Origin: Gnetum montanum
Lineage: Eukaryota > Streptophyta > Gnetopsida > Gnetales > Gnetaceae
Assembly: GCA_015680685.1 (NCBI GenBank)
Contig: MNCI01004480.1
Coordinates: forward strand, 100,271-164,270
Length of the DNA: 64,000 nucleotides
Direction: 5' to 3'
Shown here piece after piece: positions 1 through 12,399 of the stretch. The notes under the pieces are model-generated. The model ran no database searches. It was not told the DNA's origin and worked only from the letters and a program-made list of their open reading frames with translations. Position 1 is the first letter of the stretch. Each line of letters begins with the position of its first letter. A program made the translations under genes and the position numbers.

Positions 1-89
1 TAAGCACTTAATCCTTGGAATTCGACCAGATCGTGTGTGAAACACTTGTATTCATATGGTTGAGCGTAGGGGTACCTCGCCGCTCATCA
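1..89 (+). repeat. 3' end of a family-A LTR (truncated by the window edge)
   Basis: The segment matches the last bases of the complete family-A LTRs at 19810-20648 and 24533-25378, including the GTAGGGGTACCTCGCC stretch and the terminal CATCA. The rest of the element lies to the left of the window. It sits just downstream of the protease of minus-strand element T1, so it is an insertion into T1. The five bases after it, AAAGG, would be one copy of its target-site duplication. Confidence 0.85.
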
Positions 90-252
90 AAAGGTAAAAT
101 TTAAGCTACAAGGAAATATAAAATTTGATGTAAAGGAAAACATGGTCACAAATACAAAATTAAGTAAAGCATAAACTAGGCTATGGGGCTATAGGTACAT
201 ATAGTTATAATGTTGTAAGCAGATAGGATATAAGAAGGATTAGGAGCATACA

Positions 253-1221
253 TCACTTATGCAAGTGCTTCCTAATTTGTGAGAGACTAGGAAATGTGTA
301 TGGTCTATCTTGCACTGGTTTATATTCTCCATCTCCTTCACTAACAATGTTAAAGAGTAGCTCTTCCCATGGCTCATCGATGAGTTCATCATTGTTCACT
401 TTGGCCTCTTTGGCTTCATCACTTCTCTTAGTTTTGTGGCCAACGAAAATATTTTTTTCCTGAAACTCAACTTTAGGTCCTTGTTCTACATTAATGTTGT
501 TAATAGCTAAGGGGACCATAGTTCTATTGTGAATAATGATTTCACCTCCCTCATAAGATAGATGAATTTCTTGGTGAATAGGTGAAGACATAGGCTGCAA
601 TTGGGCCAGCCAAGGTCTTCCTAGGATGAGGTTCAATCTTTGTGTTTCTTCTACTACTAAGAAATCTACCATTGTAGGGAATTGCTTCCCTACCACAAAA
701 TCTATAGAAATGAATCCTTTAACCATAACCCTTGATCCATTAAAGGACTTAAGGGTTGAAGCCAACATATGTTGCACTTGTTTAGTTAGGCCCAAGTATT
801 CAACAATGGTATGAGGTATAACATTCGTTGTTGCCCCATCATCTATGTGTACCCTGTGGACTTTATATTGTCCAACTTGGATGGTTATGAAAAGAGTCAC
901 CTTGGTTACTTTGCCATTTTAGATGTTTGTCTTGATTTTGTTGTCACAAAACACTAGCAATGTTGACTTTTATTCCTTGGATGAAGAGGGTACCATGGTT
1001 ACATGGATAGACTCATTGCTAATAGGGATGTCCTTACTAATAGGAATGGAGATTAACATCTTAACCAATACCTCATAATGGATAGCATAAATCATGACTA
1101 GGTCATACAAGCTAAAGGTTATGTTCTTTTGTTTGAGCAATTCCTTAACTTGTTTGATTGCATTAAGAAAGTATTTGTTATTGGTTAATTTTTTTATTAT
1201 GACTTCCTCCATATGCCCCAA
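253..1221 (-). pseudogene. T1 Gag-Pro C-terminal part: retropepsin-like aspartic protease
   Basis: Two minus-strand pieces (1221-970 and 900-253) align end to end with residues of the G Gag-Pro at 52112-53797. The upstream piece has the SLYDLV block and a run of conserved small residues. The downstream piece has the protease core: the active-site region HIDDGATTNVIP, the segment NGSRVMVKG, and LILGRPWLAQ, the usual flap-distal ILGRPWL signature of plant gypsy proteases. The element protease would mature Gag and Pol in the virus-like particle. The 215-aa piece is open from about codon 1 to the stop at 253. Loss of the reading frame between the two pieces makes this copy nonfunctional. The retained ELLF..SEGD tail is shared with G. 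Confidence 0.85.
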
Positions 1222-1259
1222 AATGTGGACTTCATTCTTGGATTATTATTGTGGTTGAA

Positions 1260-3250
1260 CTTCTCTATTTTCTTCTTTAGGTTTTGATTCCTTCCATGCT
1301 TTACTTGTTAAAGCAGCCTAGGTTGTAGAAGTCATGAGAATAGATGAAATGGGAGTGCACTTAGGTAGGCCTACTTCCTTTCCTAACTTGGTTTGCTTAT
1401 TAGTGTTGTTCTTGGATTTTTCTGCATCCTTCTTTCATTGTTTGGTTGAAGATTTCTTATTATTCCTAGTTGTCTATGAGGAAGAAGATGTTGAATTAGC
1501 CACCATGAGGGGTTGTTGTTCTATTGTTGGGATAGGTTATGTTGTAGAGGGCTGGGCACCCTAATGATAGAATGCTTCTTATAAGGCATTCATGATTGTA
1601 CCCTTAAAAGGGGGTGGGGGGTGTTGGTCTTGAGCTAGTAGAAGCTAAAGAGCCCATTTTGTTATGAGGGGGGGTACCCAAATCATGAATGGTTCCCTCA
1701 TAGGCATATGATTATCATCAACATTGACTGCTGATATTATGTATGAAATGTTGTTAGCTTTCAACAAGTCCTTATATGCATGCACTAATTAATTATAAGG
1801 CCTAAGCAAGTTTGAATTGTCTAATACTAGCTTCCATCTATTGATTATATTTTGTAGGTTGTCTTTAAGTGCAAGACAAAAATTGGTATCATGACCCAGC
1901 AACTGATGGTAATGATAGAATTGATTGATCTTAATGTATTTTGGCACTCGGAGTCATGTTTAGTTGCTTGAGTAGGATCTTTTGCTATTTCACATAACCT
2001 ATCATGCCTTTTATGGGTAATCTCAAATATCTACTTGTATTGAATCCTACCACTCTTCAACAGTTGGTCTAGAAGCTCTAATGGCTTAAGGGGTAACTTA
2101 GTATATTTCAACCAATCTTTATACATGAACTTAGGTCTACACATAGTTAATGTAGTGGCCCTAGTGGTTGAGGGTTGGCTATCATTATTAGCAATAGGGG
2201 CCTTGGATTGGTTAGTCTTTGGCCCTTGGTTAGTTGATTCGTTCTCCTTAGTTACAGTTGCTATTGCTACATTATTTTGCCTACCCTTCTCTTTGTCTCT
2301 ACACACATGTTGGTCTTTTTATGCCATGTAGGTAGGATAATGGTTGATTTTTGTGACATCTTCTATATTTTTAGTTTGGGAAAAGGCTTGACTAAGAGAC
2401 TATGAATCGAGGTAATATAATTTTAACTCTATGAAGTTGTTAACTACCCCCTTGAAGATAGCGAACATATGTGTTTCCGCTATAGGCTCAGGTATCTCAT
2501 TAAGTAGAGTGTTCCATCATTGGATGAACATTTGCACTAGCTTAAGGGATCCTTGCTTGACTTTCATTAGTTGGTCAAGTGTGGTATCAAGTTTCAAGTT
2601 ATACTTGAAATGGTTAATGAATTACAAAATTATTTCATCCAAAGAGAATAGGGATCCTCTTGGCAAGGCACAATACTAGTAAATTTCTTTTCTCATTAAA
2701 GACATAAGAATGATTCACATAATAGTATGCAACCACACCTACGAGAGCAAGCACTTGGAGTGAAAGGTAATCAAGTGAGCATTTGGATCACCTTCACCAT
2801 TGTACTTGGTGAACTATGACACAAGGACACTAGGAGGAAGAGTTAGTGGTAGGAATATAGGACTAATGGGATCATCTTGGTAGAAGTTCATTATCTTCAT
2901 AGTCTAGGACATTGAGGCTTTGAGTTTTCTTAACTCTTTAGTTAAGTCCTAGATCATCTGGAAAGCTTGGTCTAGTTGTTGGGGTACCCTTGTTAGTTGT
3001 GGGGTTTGGACAAATTTTTGAGGCATGAGTTGTGTTGCCTATGGTCTTACTATAGGTTGTAGGCTGGAAAGGAGAGATTGCATTATTGCCATGGTTGGTA
3101 GGAAAAATAAGGAGAATGATGTTTGTATAGGTATTTGTGGCATAAATAGAATGAAAGGGGTGTGTGACCACTGGGTTTGTTGGGATTCCATTATGGGTTC
3201 CACTTAAGTGGTCAATGGATTAGTGGTAGTAACAAATCGATGAAGGTCGT
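1260..3250 (-). pseudogene. T1 gag, heavily degraded
   Basis: The minus-strand piece at 2306-2031 matches the C-terminal region of G Gag: a KDKEK start, a low-complexity Asn/Thr/Pro stretch, then KLPLKPLELLDQLLKSGRI, equivalent to MKLSQLFDQLLKARM in G. The region 2700-2430, read on the minus strand, matches the G block around FVTRFKYNLKPEATLDSL. The frame is broken many times by stops and indels. Gag would form the particle shell and bind the RNA. The N-terminal part (about 2900-3600) is too mutated to trace exactly. Confidence 0.65.
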
Positions 3251-3910
3251 ATGGACCATGGCTAGGTAGCGGATAGCATGAAGAAGTTGAACATCATTGA
3301 TTATAGCACCAATTGTGTTTGGTGCATAGTGATGATTAGTGTGGGACCAACCATCAGTAAATAGGAAGGGGTAGAGGATGGTGGCACCTGGCCCATGGAG
3401 AAAACAAAGGGGGTAGAAGAAGGCATTTTGGTCTACTAGTTGAACCCATTGTTAGTGAATGTGAAAGGCAACTTGATTGACTATTGGAACAACATGTTGA
3501 AAATTGAGTTTTTGGTTTTTTACTATTTTTTTTCAAAACATGTAGTAAGTAGGGAAATCTACCAATGTAGTAAACCAAAAATAGAAAGGCAATAGAATAT
3601 GGTTATCAAATAGTGAAAATGAACAAAGGAAAAATGGTTACCTACTAGATGGAACTAGGCATCATAGTAGAAATGTCTTTGGACAAAATGGTGTTGGATG
3701 GAATGATGCTAAATGGAATGACACTAAATGGAATGATGAAAAATGGAATAGGTGTTGCAATAGATGGAAAATCTGGAACAAAATCCAACTCTATTTGTAC
3801 TATCAATCCAAGGCTTGTGGAAGAAGATTTGATATGCAATGCTAGTTTTTCTTGTATGATGGAATGATAGAAATGGTTAAAATGGATTTATGGACAAGAA
3901 TTTGGATCGA

Positions 3911-3929
3911 GGCCCTCCTTCTAGCACCA
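3911..3929 (-). other. T1 primer-binding site, tRNA-Asn type
   Basis: On the minus strand this reads TGGTGCTAGAAGGAGGGCC. The 3' end of plant tRNA-Asn(GUU) plus CCA predicts TGGCGCTAGAAGGAGGGG, so the site matches in 16 of the first 17 positions. The single mismatch is a CpG C-to-T change. It lies 9 bases inside the inferred LTR end. Confidence 0.75.
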
Positions 3930-3938
3930 AAAAATTAT

Positions 3939-5697
3939 TGGTGCTAGAAATCTTGGTTGCTAGAATGAGAAACCAAAAGGATCCAAGCACTAAAATAGTT
4001 TTAACTTTGAACCCTCAAGCACCTCCAAAAAATGGAATTCAAGGTGCCTTGGATAGTCTTGCCAATCACATAGGAACTTATGAAACAAAAATGGAAATGG
4101 CTGTGAAAACATAAACATAATCATGAATGAAATTAAAAGTGAAAATGTAAAGGAAAACATAAACATAGATGAATCAGTCAAATGGAAATATAAATGGCTT
4201 TAGAAATGAAGCAAGAATGGCATTTCAATTGTAGATTTGAAATGAAACAAGTGTAGAAATGGAAATGTAAACTAAAACTTGCATAACATGAACAATAAAC
4301 TTTATAAAAATAAATAATAAAGGTGTAGGAAGTACAAATTTCATGCTAAAGGTACTAGAAGTTACTAACAAGAGGTTGAAGTCATTTGGAGAAGGTAGGT
4401 TATGTCCTATTACAACTTCACGATCCAGTTTCTTCCTAGCTTTTGTTTTAGGCAAGTTTCTATTGGTTTCCACTAGGGTCTGAAACATGGGAATGGAGAT
4501 GAGATTGCATGCTTAGAGCAATGGAAACTACATGGGAGTCTCTGTACCCAATGTAGTCCCAGTTTCTACCACCAAGAAACACTTCAAGGATGAGGTTGTA
4601 ATGGCTATAATGGGTTTTGATGGTTGAAAAATGAAAATGGAAGATAGTGTTACTGCCAAAGGTCATAAAATTCCAAGTGCTTAGAATGCCAAAGCTTAGA
4701 ACCACCAAAAGTATTGGAAAATACAAAAGTATTTGAAACCATTTTATGGTGTTGATCTTGGATATTTATGGGGTTAGGGTTATCATTTTGGGACTGTCAT
4801 TGATTTTTGACAAAGTGGTGTTCATTATGGGTTTGCAACGGTCATTACTACTAGCATAGTTGGTTATCTACTATCATCATAGTAGCTATTTTTGGTAAGT
4901 TTTGAATGGACTACACCCACAAAACCCTTTTATTTACAATATATAGTAAATAGACTTTTGTAATTATGCTAGTAGTGGTTAATGGTTATTTACTGTCAGC
5001 ATAGTTGTGTTTTATACTACAACCATAAAGCTCATCCATTTACCATAAATAGTAAATAGGCTTTTAGGACTACATTGGTATCATTATTACTACACTATCC
5101 ATGGTGGACTATACTAAAGGTGTTAAAAATGGAAAAAGTAGTGAAAAATGGAAAGAGAGACAAAAGTTGTGAAAATGGTGGACCTTGCTAAGAAGTGTCA
5201 TGCCTAGTAAAGAATGCTATCTACATTGACCTTTATTGACTTGGCATGGCTATGCTAGCTAATTTGGGAGAAATGGACATTCTAACAATCCCAACATTAC
5301 ACTTCTACTAGTTCTTGGTGGTAAATATGCTAGCTACAGTGATTGTAGCTACTATGACTACTAGAAATGTAGCTACTGTGACTACTAAAAATGTAGTTAC
5401 TATGACTACTGAAAATCGTTCTAGCGTAGTTGGGGCTATACCCTTACAAAAACCCATGAAAATGCTAATTTTAGCCATTCTAAAGGTGTTTTCAGCCATC
5501 CCAAGCCCAAATATGAGCATTAGGTACTTATTTTTACTTGGAAAGCAAGGAAATAATAACTTTTAAAGCATTTTTTATCTTCAAAAAGCTGAAGTATGCA
5601 AGATTATAGCTCAATGACTACACATCTCCCATTTATAATGAATCCTTGTCCCAAGTTTGGAAATGAAGGTTGCAACATGAAATTTGATGGTGTTTCA
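3939..5697 (-). repeat. T1 5' LTR
   Basis: The LTR starts on the minus strand at 5697 with TGAAACACCATCAAATTT, nearly the same start as the LTRs of G (47786), T2 (23807) and block H (45256). It ends with CA next to the primer-binding site. Length is about 1.76 kb. It contains a repeat-rich stretch (4850-5410). No copy of its 3' LTR is visible, so the ends rest on the shared TGAAACACC start and the primer site. Confidence 0.6.
4850..5410. repeat. Short palindromic repeat cluster in the T1 LTR
   Basis: The self-complementary word GTAGCTAC and near copies (GTAGTTAC, ATAGTAGCTA, CTACTATCATCATAGTAG) recur through the stretch. The clearest run is 5333-5410, where units of about 27 bases, each holding a GTAG[CT]TAC word followed by TGACTACT, occur in tandem. 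The position in the U3 half of the LTR parallels the palindrome clusters of the other LTRs in this window. Confidence 0.55.
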
Positions 5698-6529
5698 CTT
5701 CCTTGTCCTAATAACAATGGAAACCAATGCTTTGACATTCATGCACCATGACCATGTGACATCTTCCACTACATGCTCCCCAGATTCAGTTCATTGAAGA
5801 TGGCACATCTCAATCAATGAGAGAACAAATTAAATTCAACATACTCCACCAATAAAGTTCACTAAATGTAACATAGCTCATTTAGTGAGAAAGCATAATT
5901 TGGCCTTGGCAATGAAACCCAATGAAGATTTCACTCTCAAAACAGGGAAGGGGGGAAGAAGAAAATGCCAAGAAATCCAAGCAGTTAATGAAGCCTAATA
6001 TAAAACAAAGGTCTTCAAACCAAAATTGGGATGAGCCTAACATCTAAATAAGCCCAAGGATGGAGTGTTGATTCTTCCAAACATTGTCGAGTAACCAAAA
6101 ATTCAAACATGAAGCATGAAGACCTTTTAGCAAACTCACATGTCATAGTGATGCCATTGCCATGATGTCAACATTTGGAATTCCTTGTTAGCCAAAATGA
6201 CCATTTCTCATTAATCACTATGGTCATCTATCTCATCCCAAACTCTTGACATCTCATTGTGACCCTATTTCAATATCATGATTATTCCTTGGCAAGATAC
6301 AACAACTATTGAATCAAGTGTGGAGAGAAAAGCATTGGTGATAAACCTATAATAGTTTTGTGCATTGTTTGTTGATGTCTCTTGGGTTAATCCTAAAAAC
6401 ATCAACAAGGAGGGACTAATGAAACATGCCCAAGGAAATTCATATTACAACCCATGGCCAAAATTCTTTGTAATTTTGTGGAAAAATAAAGATAGATATA
6501 GTTACCTTATTTTCCCAAAAAACTAGCAT

Positions 6530-6790
6530 TATAGCCTCATATTACTAGAATCTAAGACCTCATGCATCGTAGCTTACAAAATCTACAAAACCCTTGTATG
6601 CTAGCTTATACAAGGTAAGAATGCTTCAAAAGCTACAAAATTTGGTATCTAATTCTTGCATTCTAACCATTACAACTCTATATGCTAGATAGCCTATAAA
6701 TATAGCATACAAATGTTAAATTTTAATCTTCTATGATAGGCATAGAAATTTTGTATGCTTGGTAGCATACAAAGGTAGCATAAAGAGAAC
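6530..6790. repeat. Cluster of GTATGCTAGC / TAGCATAC words
   Basis: The words TTGTATGCTAGC, TATGCTAGATAGCC, TATAGCATACAAATG and GTATGCTTGGTAGCATACAAAG recur in both orientations. The last one forms a hairpin-capable inverted repeat at about 6756-6778. A TATA-like CCTATAAATATAG lies inside the cluster. It occupies the same relative place as the GTATAC palindromes upstream of the G antisense gene. Confidence 0.5.
6694..6703 (+). promoter_or_regulatory. Candidate TATA box for the T2 antisense gene
   Basis: CTATAAATAT lies on the plus strand about 1.0 kb before exon 3 of the antisense gene copy. It is inside the inverted-repeat cluster. The G copy has a TATA-like element in the matching position and orientation. 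The background is AT-rich, so chance occurrence cannot be excluded. Confidence 0.35.
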
Positions 6791-7697
6791 AAAAATTAGC
6801 TAATATTGTTAGCACACTACATGAAAGTGTCTCAAGAATGACAAAAGGTTCCATAAATCTATTAAAAATCATGAAAAAATTAACTAGTAATAATATAGGA
6901 ATCTAAGGCCTATTTAAATAATAATCTATTTCATTGCAAGGACTTTTGGCATTTTGCATCTATGTGGAACTTAAGATTTTCAAACAATGTAAACACTCAA
7001 GAGTTCATGATGACCACCATCATTTTTCCACAGCATATATCAATAAAGCAAACAAGTAAAGTTAAGAAGCAAATCAATGTAGATACATTGCAAAAAATAG
7101 CTTGCAATTGTATCAAAGCTTAAGGGCGTTATTGCATCTTTTGAATTTTCCAAAACCTATAATTTGTATCTCCTAAACCTTTTCTTGTAACATTTTATTT
7201 CAAAGCATTAATATCAAATATGTAGTTCTACCTTTATTTTATCATCTATTGTCTATTGTTTTGTTCTAATCTTCTATGCTATGTTTTAAAGTTAAGATGA
7301 TCATTCATATTCTTTTTTTTATTACCTAGTAATAGACCCTCTAAGTTTTCATTTGATCGGAAAGACTATTTGAGGCACTCATGGATCCTTCTATGGATCT
7401 ACGAGTTAAACTATTCTAACATGGATCTTTAGTCCTCCAGCACTAAATTTTTCCATCACAACAAATGGAAAGGTGTAATATGCAGGGATTCGACAATTAT
7501 CATGTATTTGGAAGATGCCAATTTACTCATAATGCAATACTAACAACACCTTATTGTTGGGTCAAAGGCCAATTATATTATTCTAGAACCCTCTTAGAAA
7601 TGTCTACATGCTAGATGGATAAGCATTGTTTTAATCCTACATGTTTGTTTCAGTTCTAACATTATCTACTTGATTAATCTTATGTTTTGAATTTTAG

Positions 7698-10600
7698 GTT
7701 TAAGATACATAGTAGAGGATTAGTGTCAAATGACCAAACCTTGTCCTTAGCCCACACAACCTTAAAGAAATTTAGATAAAGAGATAACATTAAAGTACAA
7801 GTGAAAAACTAGCTTGGTGTAGATTTTGCTGGGTATGGGATGAGGTATTCTCAAGTGTACCAAAAGTGTGTGGCTACTAAACATATATATGAGTTTTAAA
7901 ATCTCCAAGATTTAGGACCACATGTATCAATTCAACACAAGGTTTCACCTTTACGCAAGTCAAGTAAGTAAAAATCATTTTTTATTACAATTTTGTATTT
8001 TTATTTTTTATGTTTTTAGCATTTTTAGTTTTTATTGCTTACTTTAAGTTGTATTTGTTATTTATAATTAATTCTTTTATCTATTTTGAGGATAACTACA
8101 TTCTATGCAATAGATTCTATGTAACAATATACAATCATAGTAATTAGCTCTAGCCAAATCGAGGAGAAGATTCCCCTCAAGTGGGATGAAGTAGAGAAGA
8201 CACAAGAATGACTATCAAACAAGGTTTCTATGAATGTTCAATAAAGAATTACTGATATAGGCTTGTTTGATTTATTTATGTTTCCTAATCCATCCATGTC
8301 AATAACTAATATGTTGCATGTTATAGATTCATTTGATGAGGGAGTTACAAAATTCTTCACTCATGCCCATGATTTACTTATAGTTTTGAGTGTTGATGAA
8401 AGTTTGTTTAAGAATCTTTTTGGTATATCTTCCAATGACTTTAAGATGCCATAAGATCAGGGAAAGATGTAAGTTGTAGAGAGGACATGAAGACTTGGCT
8501 TAAATCACCTCTTGGTACAACGTTATCCTTTGATAATTTTGATATTGAGGAGGTGAATGAGGTATGTTCTCTATTTCACTGTAGATTTTTTTCCATGATT
8601 TTATCACAAAAGAAAGAAATGGAAGTACAACAAGCATGGGCCATGAAAAATGTTTTGATAGATGAAAGCAGGTTTGATTGGGCCACTTTTTGTTTATTGG
8701 TTTAAGGAGGAAAATATACAAAATTTGTAAAAATCTTAATTGTTTGTATCATTTTCACTTTACATTTTTAATGCATATCTTAGAAGGTTTTTTGAAGTTT
8801 TTGATAATCAAAGAATATGGAAAGTGGATAGCACATAATGTTTCCCAACTTTTCAAACCTTGGGCTAAACATATTGCTCATTTAGTACATGCCCAAGATC
8901 CATCCATGGAGGATGTAGGTGAATCACTATCTATTACTACTAAGAATGTTAGTGGTTTACATGGTTATTTACCTAATAACATGAGGATTGAGCCCTGTGC
9001 TATCCATGGTAATGCAAAAGGGACCAAGAGATTGTGTGCAGAGGTAGATGGTGCTACAAAGGAATGAATAAAGAGGCCATGAGTTGAAGAAAATGTCATG
9101 CTTCCTAGCTAACAACACCTAGAAAACTATGAATCATGCTCAAAAAGACTGATCAAGTTATTGAAGGTATGTATTTGTTTTTAAATTTTGATTTTATCAT
9201 TATTTTTTGTCGTATTTTATGGATAAAATTTTTTCTAATTTTATTTTATTTTTATTTTTTGATTTTATTTTGTTGTAATGAAGACACAGAAATTGGCAGC
9301 CAAGGCTACTATAGAAGAGGAGCAACAACATAAATAAGAAGAAGAAAGATTAGCTAGGGAAGTACATGATGTCCTAGATTCCATCTTAGAAATTTACCTT
9401 CAAAGGGTAATCCTCTAATGGATACATCTCATGATCTTGTTGGTATGTTTTGGTTATTTTAAAAATTTTATTTTTTATTTTGTGTATTATGTTTTTTATG
9501 TTTTATTTTTGTTGAAGATGTGCATGATGTTAATTTTGTTATGGTTGTTATAGGGAATAAGCCTCCTCAAAAGCATCTACATTTCATTCTAAACCTTGGA
9601 CTAAGGCACTAGACAAAGGTGGAATTCATGACGGGAATGATGGATGATATGATAGATAGGCCGTAGTAGCTAGCTCCCAACATTGTTAAGAAAAGTTAAA
9701 ATATTTTTTGTTTAGCATGTTTTAGATTTTTAAATTTTAATAATTTTTCTTTTTCCTATTTTTATGGTTGTATGGTTTTAATGGTCTTAAATTTTTTAAT
9801 GGTTCCTATGTTTTTAATGGTCTTAATTTTTTTTTGATTTTTGTATTATATATGTGATATTTTCCAAGATTAAATGGAATGCTTCACAAGACATTAAGTT
9901 TGATGAGCTTCCTGTGTTACCAAATGATATGGAGAATGTTTTTCAAAAATTATATGAGGGGGATACATGATGTGCTACATCATGTGCAAAAACATTTTGG
10001 AATTTTTAACATTCAAATAAGTTCTTGTGAGAATGTGTTGTGGCATTGGAAAAGAAAAACAAGGAGCTAGCAAATGAAAACAAGAGCCTAAGAGATTGAA
10101 AGGAGTTCATAGAGGCTCGCATGACCAACAAGGATTCCTTGTGAATAAAGGAGATTAAATGATCTTACTACTAGAATGACATCCAAGGAAAGGTTTCTCT
10201 AAATAGGAAGAGTTTGGAGAAAGACGTGTAGCTAAAAATGATGGTTCACAAGACAAAGGAGTAGAGATATTACTATGCTTGAGTGTTGGAGTGTGGAAAG
10301 AAGAAAAAAGCTCATAAGAATCTCTACAAAATGGAGAAGGAGAATTGCATGAAATCTTGGCATGAAGCAACTATGACATAAGATACACATGAGCTACTCC
10401 TACAAGGCATGGGTTTGGAAGTTATTTTTAGCAAGTTCAAGGATTCAATAGTCATTATTGATTTTCCTATTCCTCATATCATACAACATCTAGGAAAATC
10501 TCTACGATCACCTTTTCCCATGCTCCTTCTAAGTAGATTGAGGTAGAGAAGGAAAAAATATTATTACAAGTGAACTTGGGAGATATTGATTAGGTCAACA

Positions 10601-10855
10601 TGGCTAAAGAAGAAATTCTTCAAAGGTTAGAGGCTAAACTCTCAAATTTTTCCCTTGAAGATATTGCTCCTAAACCTTCTGAGGTTTGTGAAATTTTATT
10701 TTATGTTTTGTGTCATGGCTTTTTTTCTTTTTTGTTTTATGGCTACTTTTTTCGTCACTATGGTTACTAATGTTTGCATGTTTTATTATTCTCAAATCCC
10801 AAGTAATAGCAATGGTGGCCCTAGCAACATTACTCCTCCTCCTCCTATTACTTAG
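7698..10855 (+). pseudogene. T2 copy of the multi-exon antisense gene (exons 3-8 traced)
   Basis: Function unknown. It is homologous to the antisense gene of element G (54353-58813). Traced exons: 7698-7963, about 8114-9166, 9284-9442, about 9518-9684, 9869-10683 and about 10804-10855. Matching blocks include LSLAHTTLKKF versus LALARTALEAF (exon 3), LFDLFMFPNPSMSI versus LMELFMTPSPDVSI and ESLSITTK versus ESVSITTR (exon 4), VEFMTGMMDDMID versus MDFVAGITEEVVE (exon 6), KEEILQRLEAKLS versus EEEILRRLEFGLG (exon 7), and a Gly/Pro-rich tail ending at a stop (exon 8). Most boundaries have GT and AG; the exon 6 donor is approximate. Exon lengths differ from G by +3, +12, -54 and +30 in exons 3, 4, 5 and 7. 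Numerous stops show it is dead now. It is antisense to its element. Confidence 0.75.
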
Positions 10856-10859
10856 TTTG

Positions 10860-11290
10860 GTAGCTGATTATGATGATGAAATTGTCATTATTTTTTTGAC
10901 ATTATTATGGCTATATGGTTATCATTATTTTATTGGCCATCAAGATTTTAGAGGCTACGTATTATATTTCTAATATTTTGATTGTTATTTATTACATAGT
11001 GTAACTATGGCCACTGTCATGATTTTTAATTGTACTACTATCACATTTTGATTTTTTCCTAACACTCTTCTTGGATACTACTTTTAATTTTTTTTTATAT
11101 TTTTTATTTTTTTATCTTATGTTTTTATGTAAACATAATTCATATGTTAATTTAAGAAATGAAAATAAGACTATAAAGTAAATTGGTAAATAAAATACAA
11201 TGTAATAAAATAAAAATTACAAAATGAAATGTAACATGCTAGTAAAAATTTTTATCAATTAAATGACCATATTATATGAACAAGGAAAAA
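10860..11290. other. Spacer between antisense gene and protease of T2
   Basis: AT-rich sequence with long T and A runs. No coding signal or clear repeat was seen. In element G the equivalent spacer (53800-54350) carries copies of a 21-base motif. I did not find that motif here. Confidence 0.5.
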
Positions 11291-12200
11291 AAGAGATAAC
11301 ATGTTAATCATGCAGTTGCTTCTTAATCTTTGAAAAATTAGGAAATTGATAAGGTTTCTTGTGTATAATTTTTCACTTCCGATTTCCTTTGCTAATAATA
11401 CTAAATGGAATCTCCTCCCAAGGTTCATTTATGTCTTTCTGTGTTATTGGTTTTGGCTTGGTTGAATTCGTTATGGTCTTTGGATTTGATTTTGGCTATG
11501 GGAGTTTTCTCTTGGAATTTCACCTTAGATCCTTATTCCATGTCAACATTATTAATAGAAAAGGGTGCTACACTATCTTCATGGATAATGATTTTCCCTT
11601 CCTCATAAGGTAGATAAATATCTTGGTGGATTGGTAAAGAAATTTCTCTCAACTTAGTCTATCATGACCATCGTAGGATTTAGTTGAAGCTTAGTGTTTT
11701 CTCAACAACTAGGAAGTCAATGATTTTGAGAAATTATTCCCTAGCCACAAATTCCAACAAAATTGATACTCTCACTGCCCCCTATTGATACTAGAAAATG
11801 TTCTCAACCAAGCTTAAAGGTTCAACAATGGGTAGAGGTATTATGTTTGTGGCTAGTTCATCATCAACATGTACATAGTGCACCTTATATTGGCCAACTC
11901 ATATAGTTATGAAATGAAGGACACACAACACTTCATCACTATGTAGGTTATTCTTTACCTCACTATTGCAAAATATCAAATTAGTTTGTTTTATTTCTTT
12001 CTTAAGTGGAGGTGGCACTATGATGGAGTAGATAGACTCCTTGTTAGTAGGCATGTCCTCACTTGCAAGGATTGAAGTTAACATTTTAACTAATGCTTCA
12101 TGATGACTGCAAGAGATCATGACCAATTCATATAGGCTCAAGAAGGTTATTTTTTATTTCAAAGAGAGCTTGACTTGCTCCATGGAAGTGAGATAGTATT
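11290..12200 (-). pseudogene. T2 protease domain, inactivated
   Basis: Minus-strand reading matches T1 and G Gag-Pro: the SLYELVMIS..HHEALVKMLTSI block at 12141-12000, then the protease core from about 11900. The active-site region reads HVDDELATNIIP where G has HVDDGAATNVVP, so the catalytic Gly after the Asp pair is replaced by Glu. A stop precedes the core. The last bases near 11290 match the end of the T1 protease frame at about 253-300. Confidence 0.75.
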
Positions 12201-12399
12201 TATTATTGTTAGATAACTTTTTTTTTACTAGCCTTGACTTCTTTCATTTTTCCTAGGATTTTGACTTCATGCTTAATCATTTTTTATTCTAGTTTCTTGC
12301 TTTTCACTTGCTTATGATTATCTTTTAGTTGGCTAGCTCACATGGTTTGAGCATTAGAGTTCATGGGAATGGATGAAATTAAAGTAGGTTTTCATTGGC

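Larger units (their letters stand above)
90..5697 (-). mobile_element. Element T1: decayed Tat-like Ty3/gypsy retrotransposon, 5' half
   Basis: Read on the minus strand this holds a 5' LTR (5697 down to 3939), a tRNA-Asn-type primer-binding site (3929-3911), a degenerate gag (about 3250-1260) and a protease domain (about 1221-253). Proteins align with those of element G, the best preserved relative in the window. RT, RNase H and integrase are absent from the visible part. They would lie left of position 90, where a family-A LTR interrupts the element. The five bases next to the LTR start are CTTCC; the matching copy is outside the window. Confidence 0.75.
5698..7450. other. Upstream region of the T2 antisense gene; no coding recognised
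   Basis: By comparison with element G this interval should hold the promoter, first intron and first exons of the antisense gene. I could not trace exons 1 and 2 with confidence, apart from a possible end of exon 2 near 7480-7570. The interval is AT-rich with frequent stops in all frames. It contains the palindrome-like cluster at 6530-6790 and a TATA-like element at 6694-6703. Confidence 0.4.

Noticed and set aside
6396-6425. AACAAGGAGGGACTAATG as another tRNA-Asn primer site
   Set aside because: Only the AAGGAGGG core agrees; the essential TGGCGCTAG part is absent and no LTR end is adjacent.
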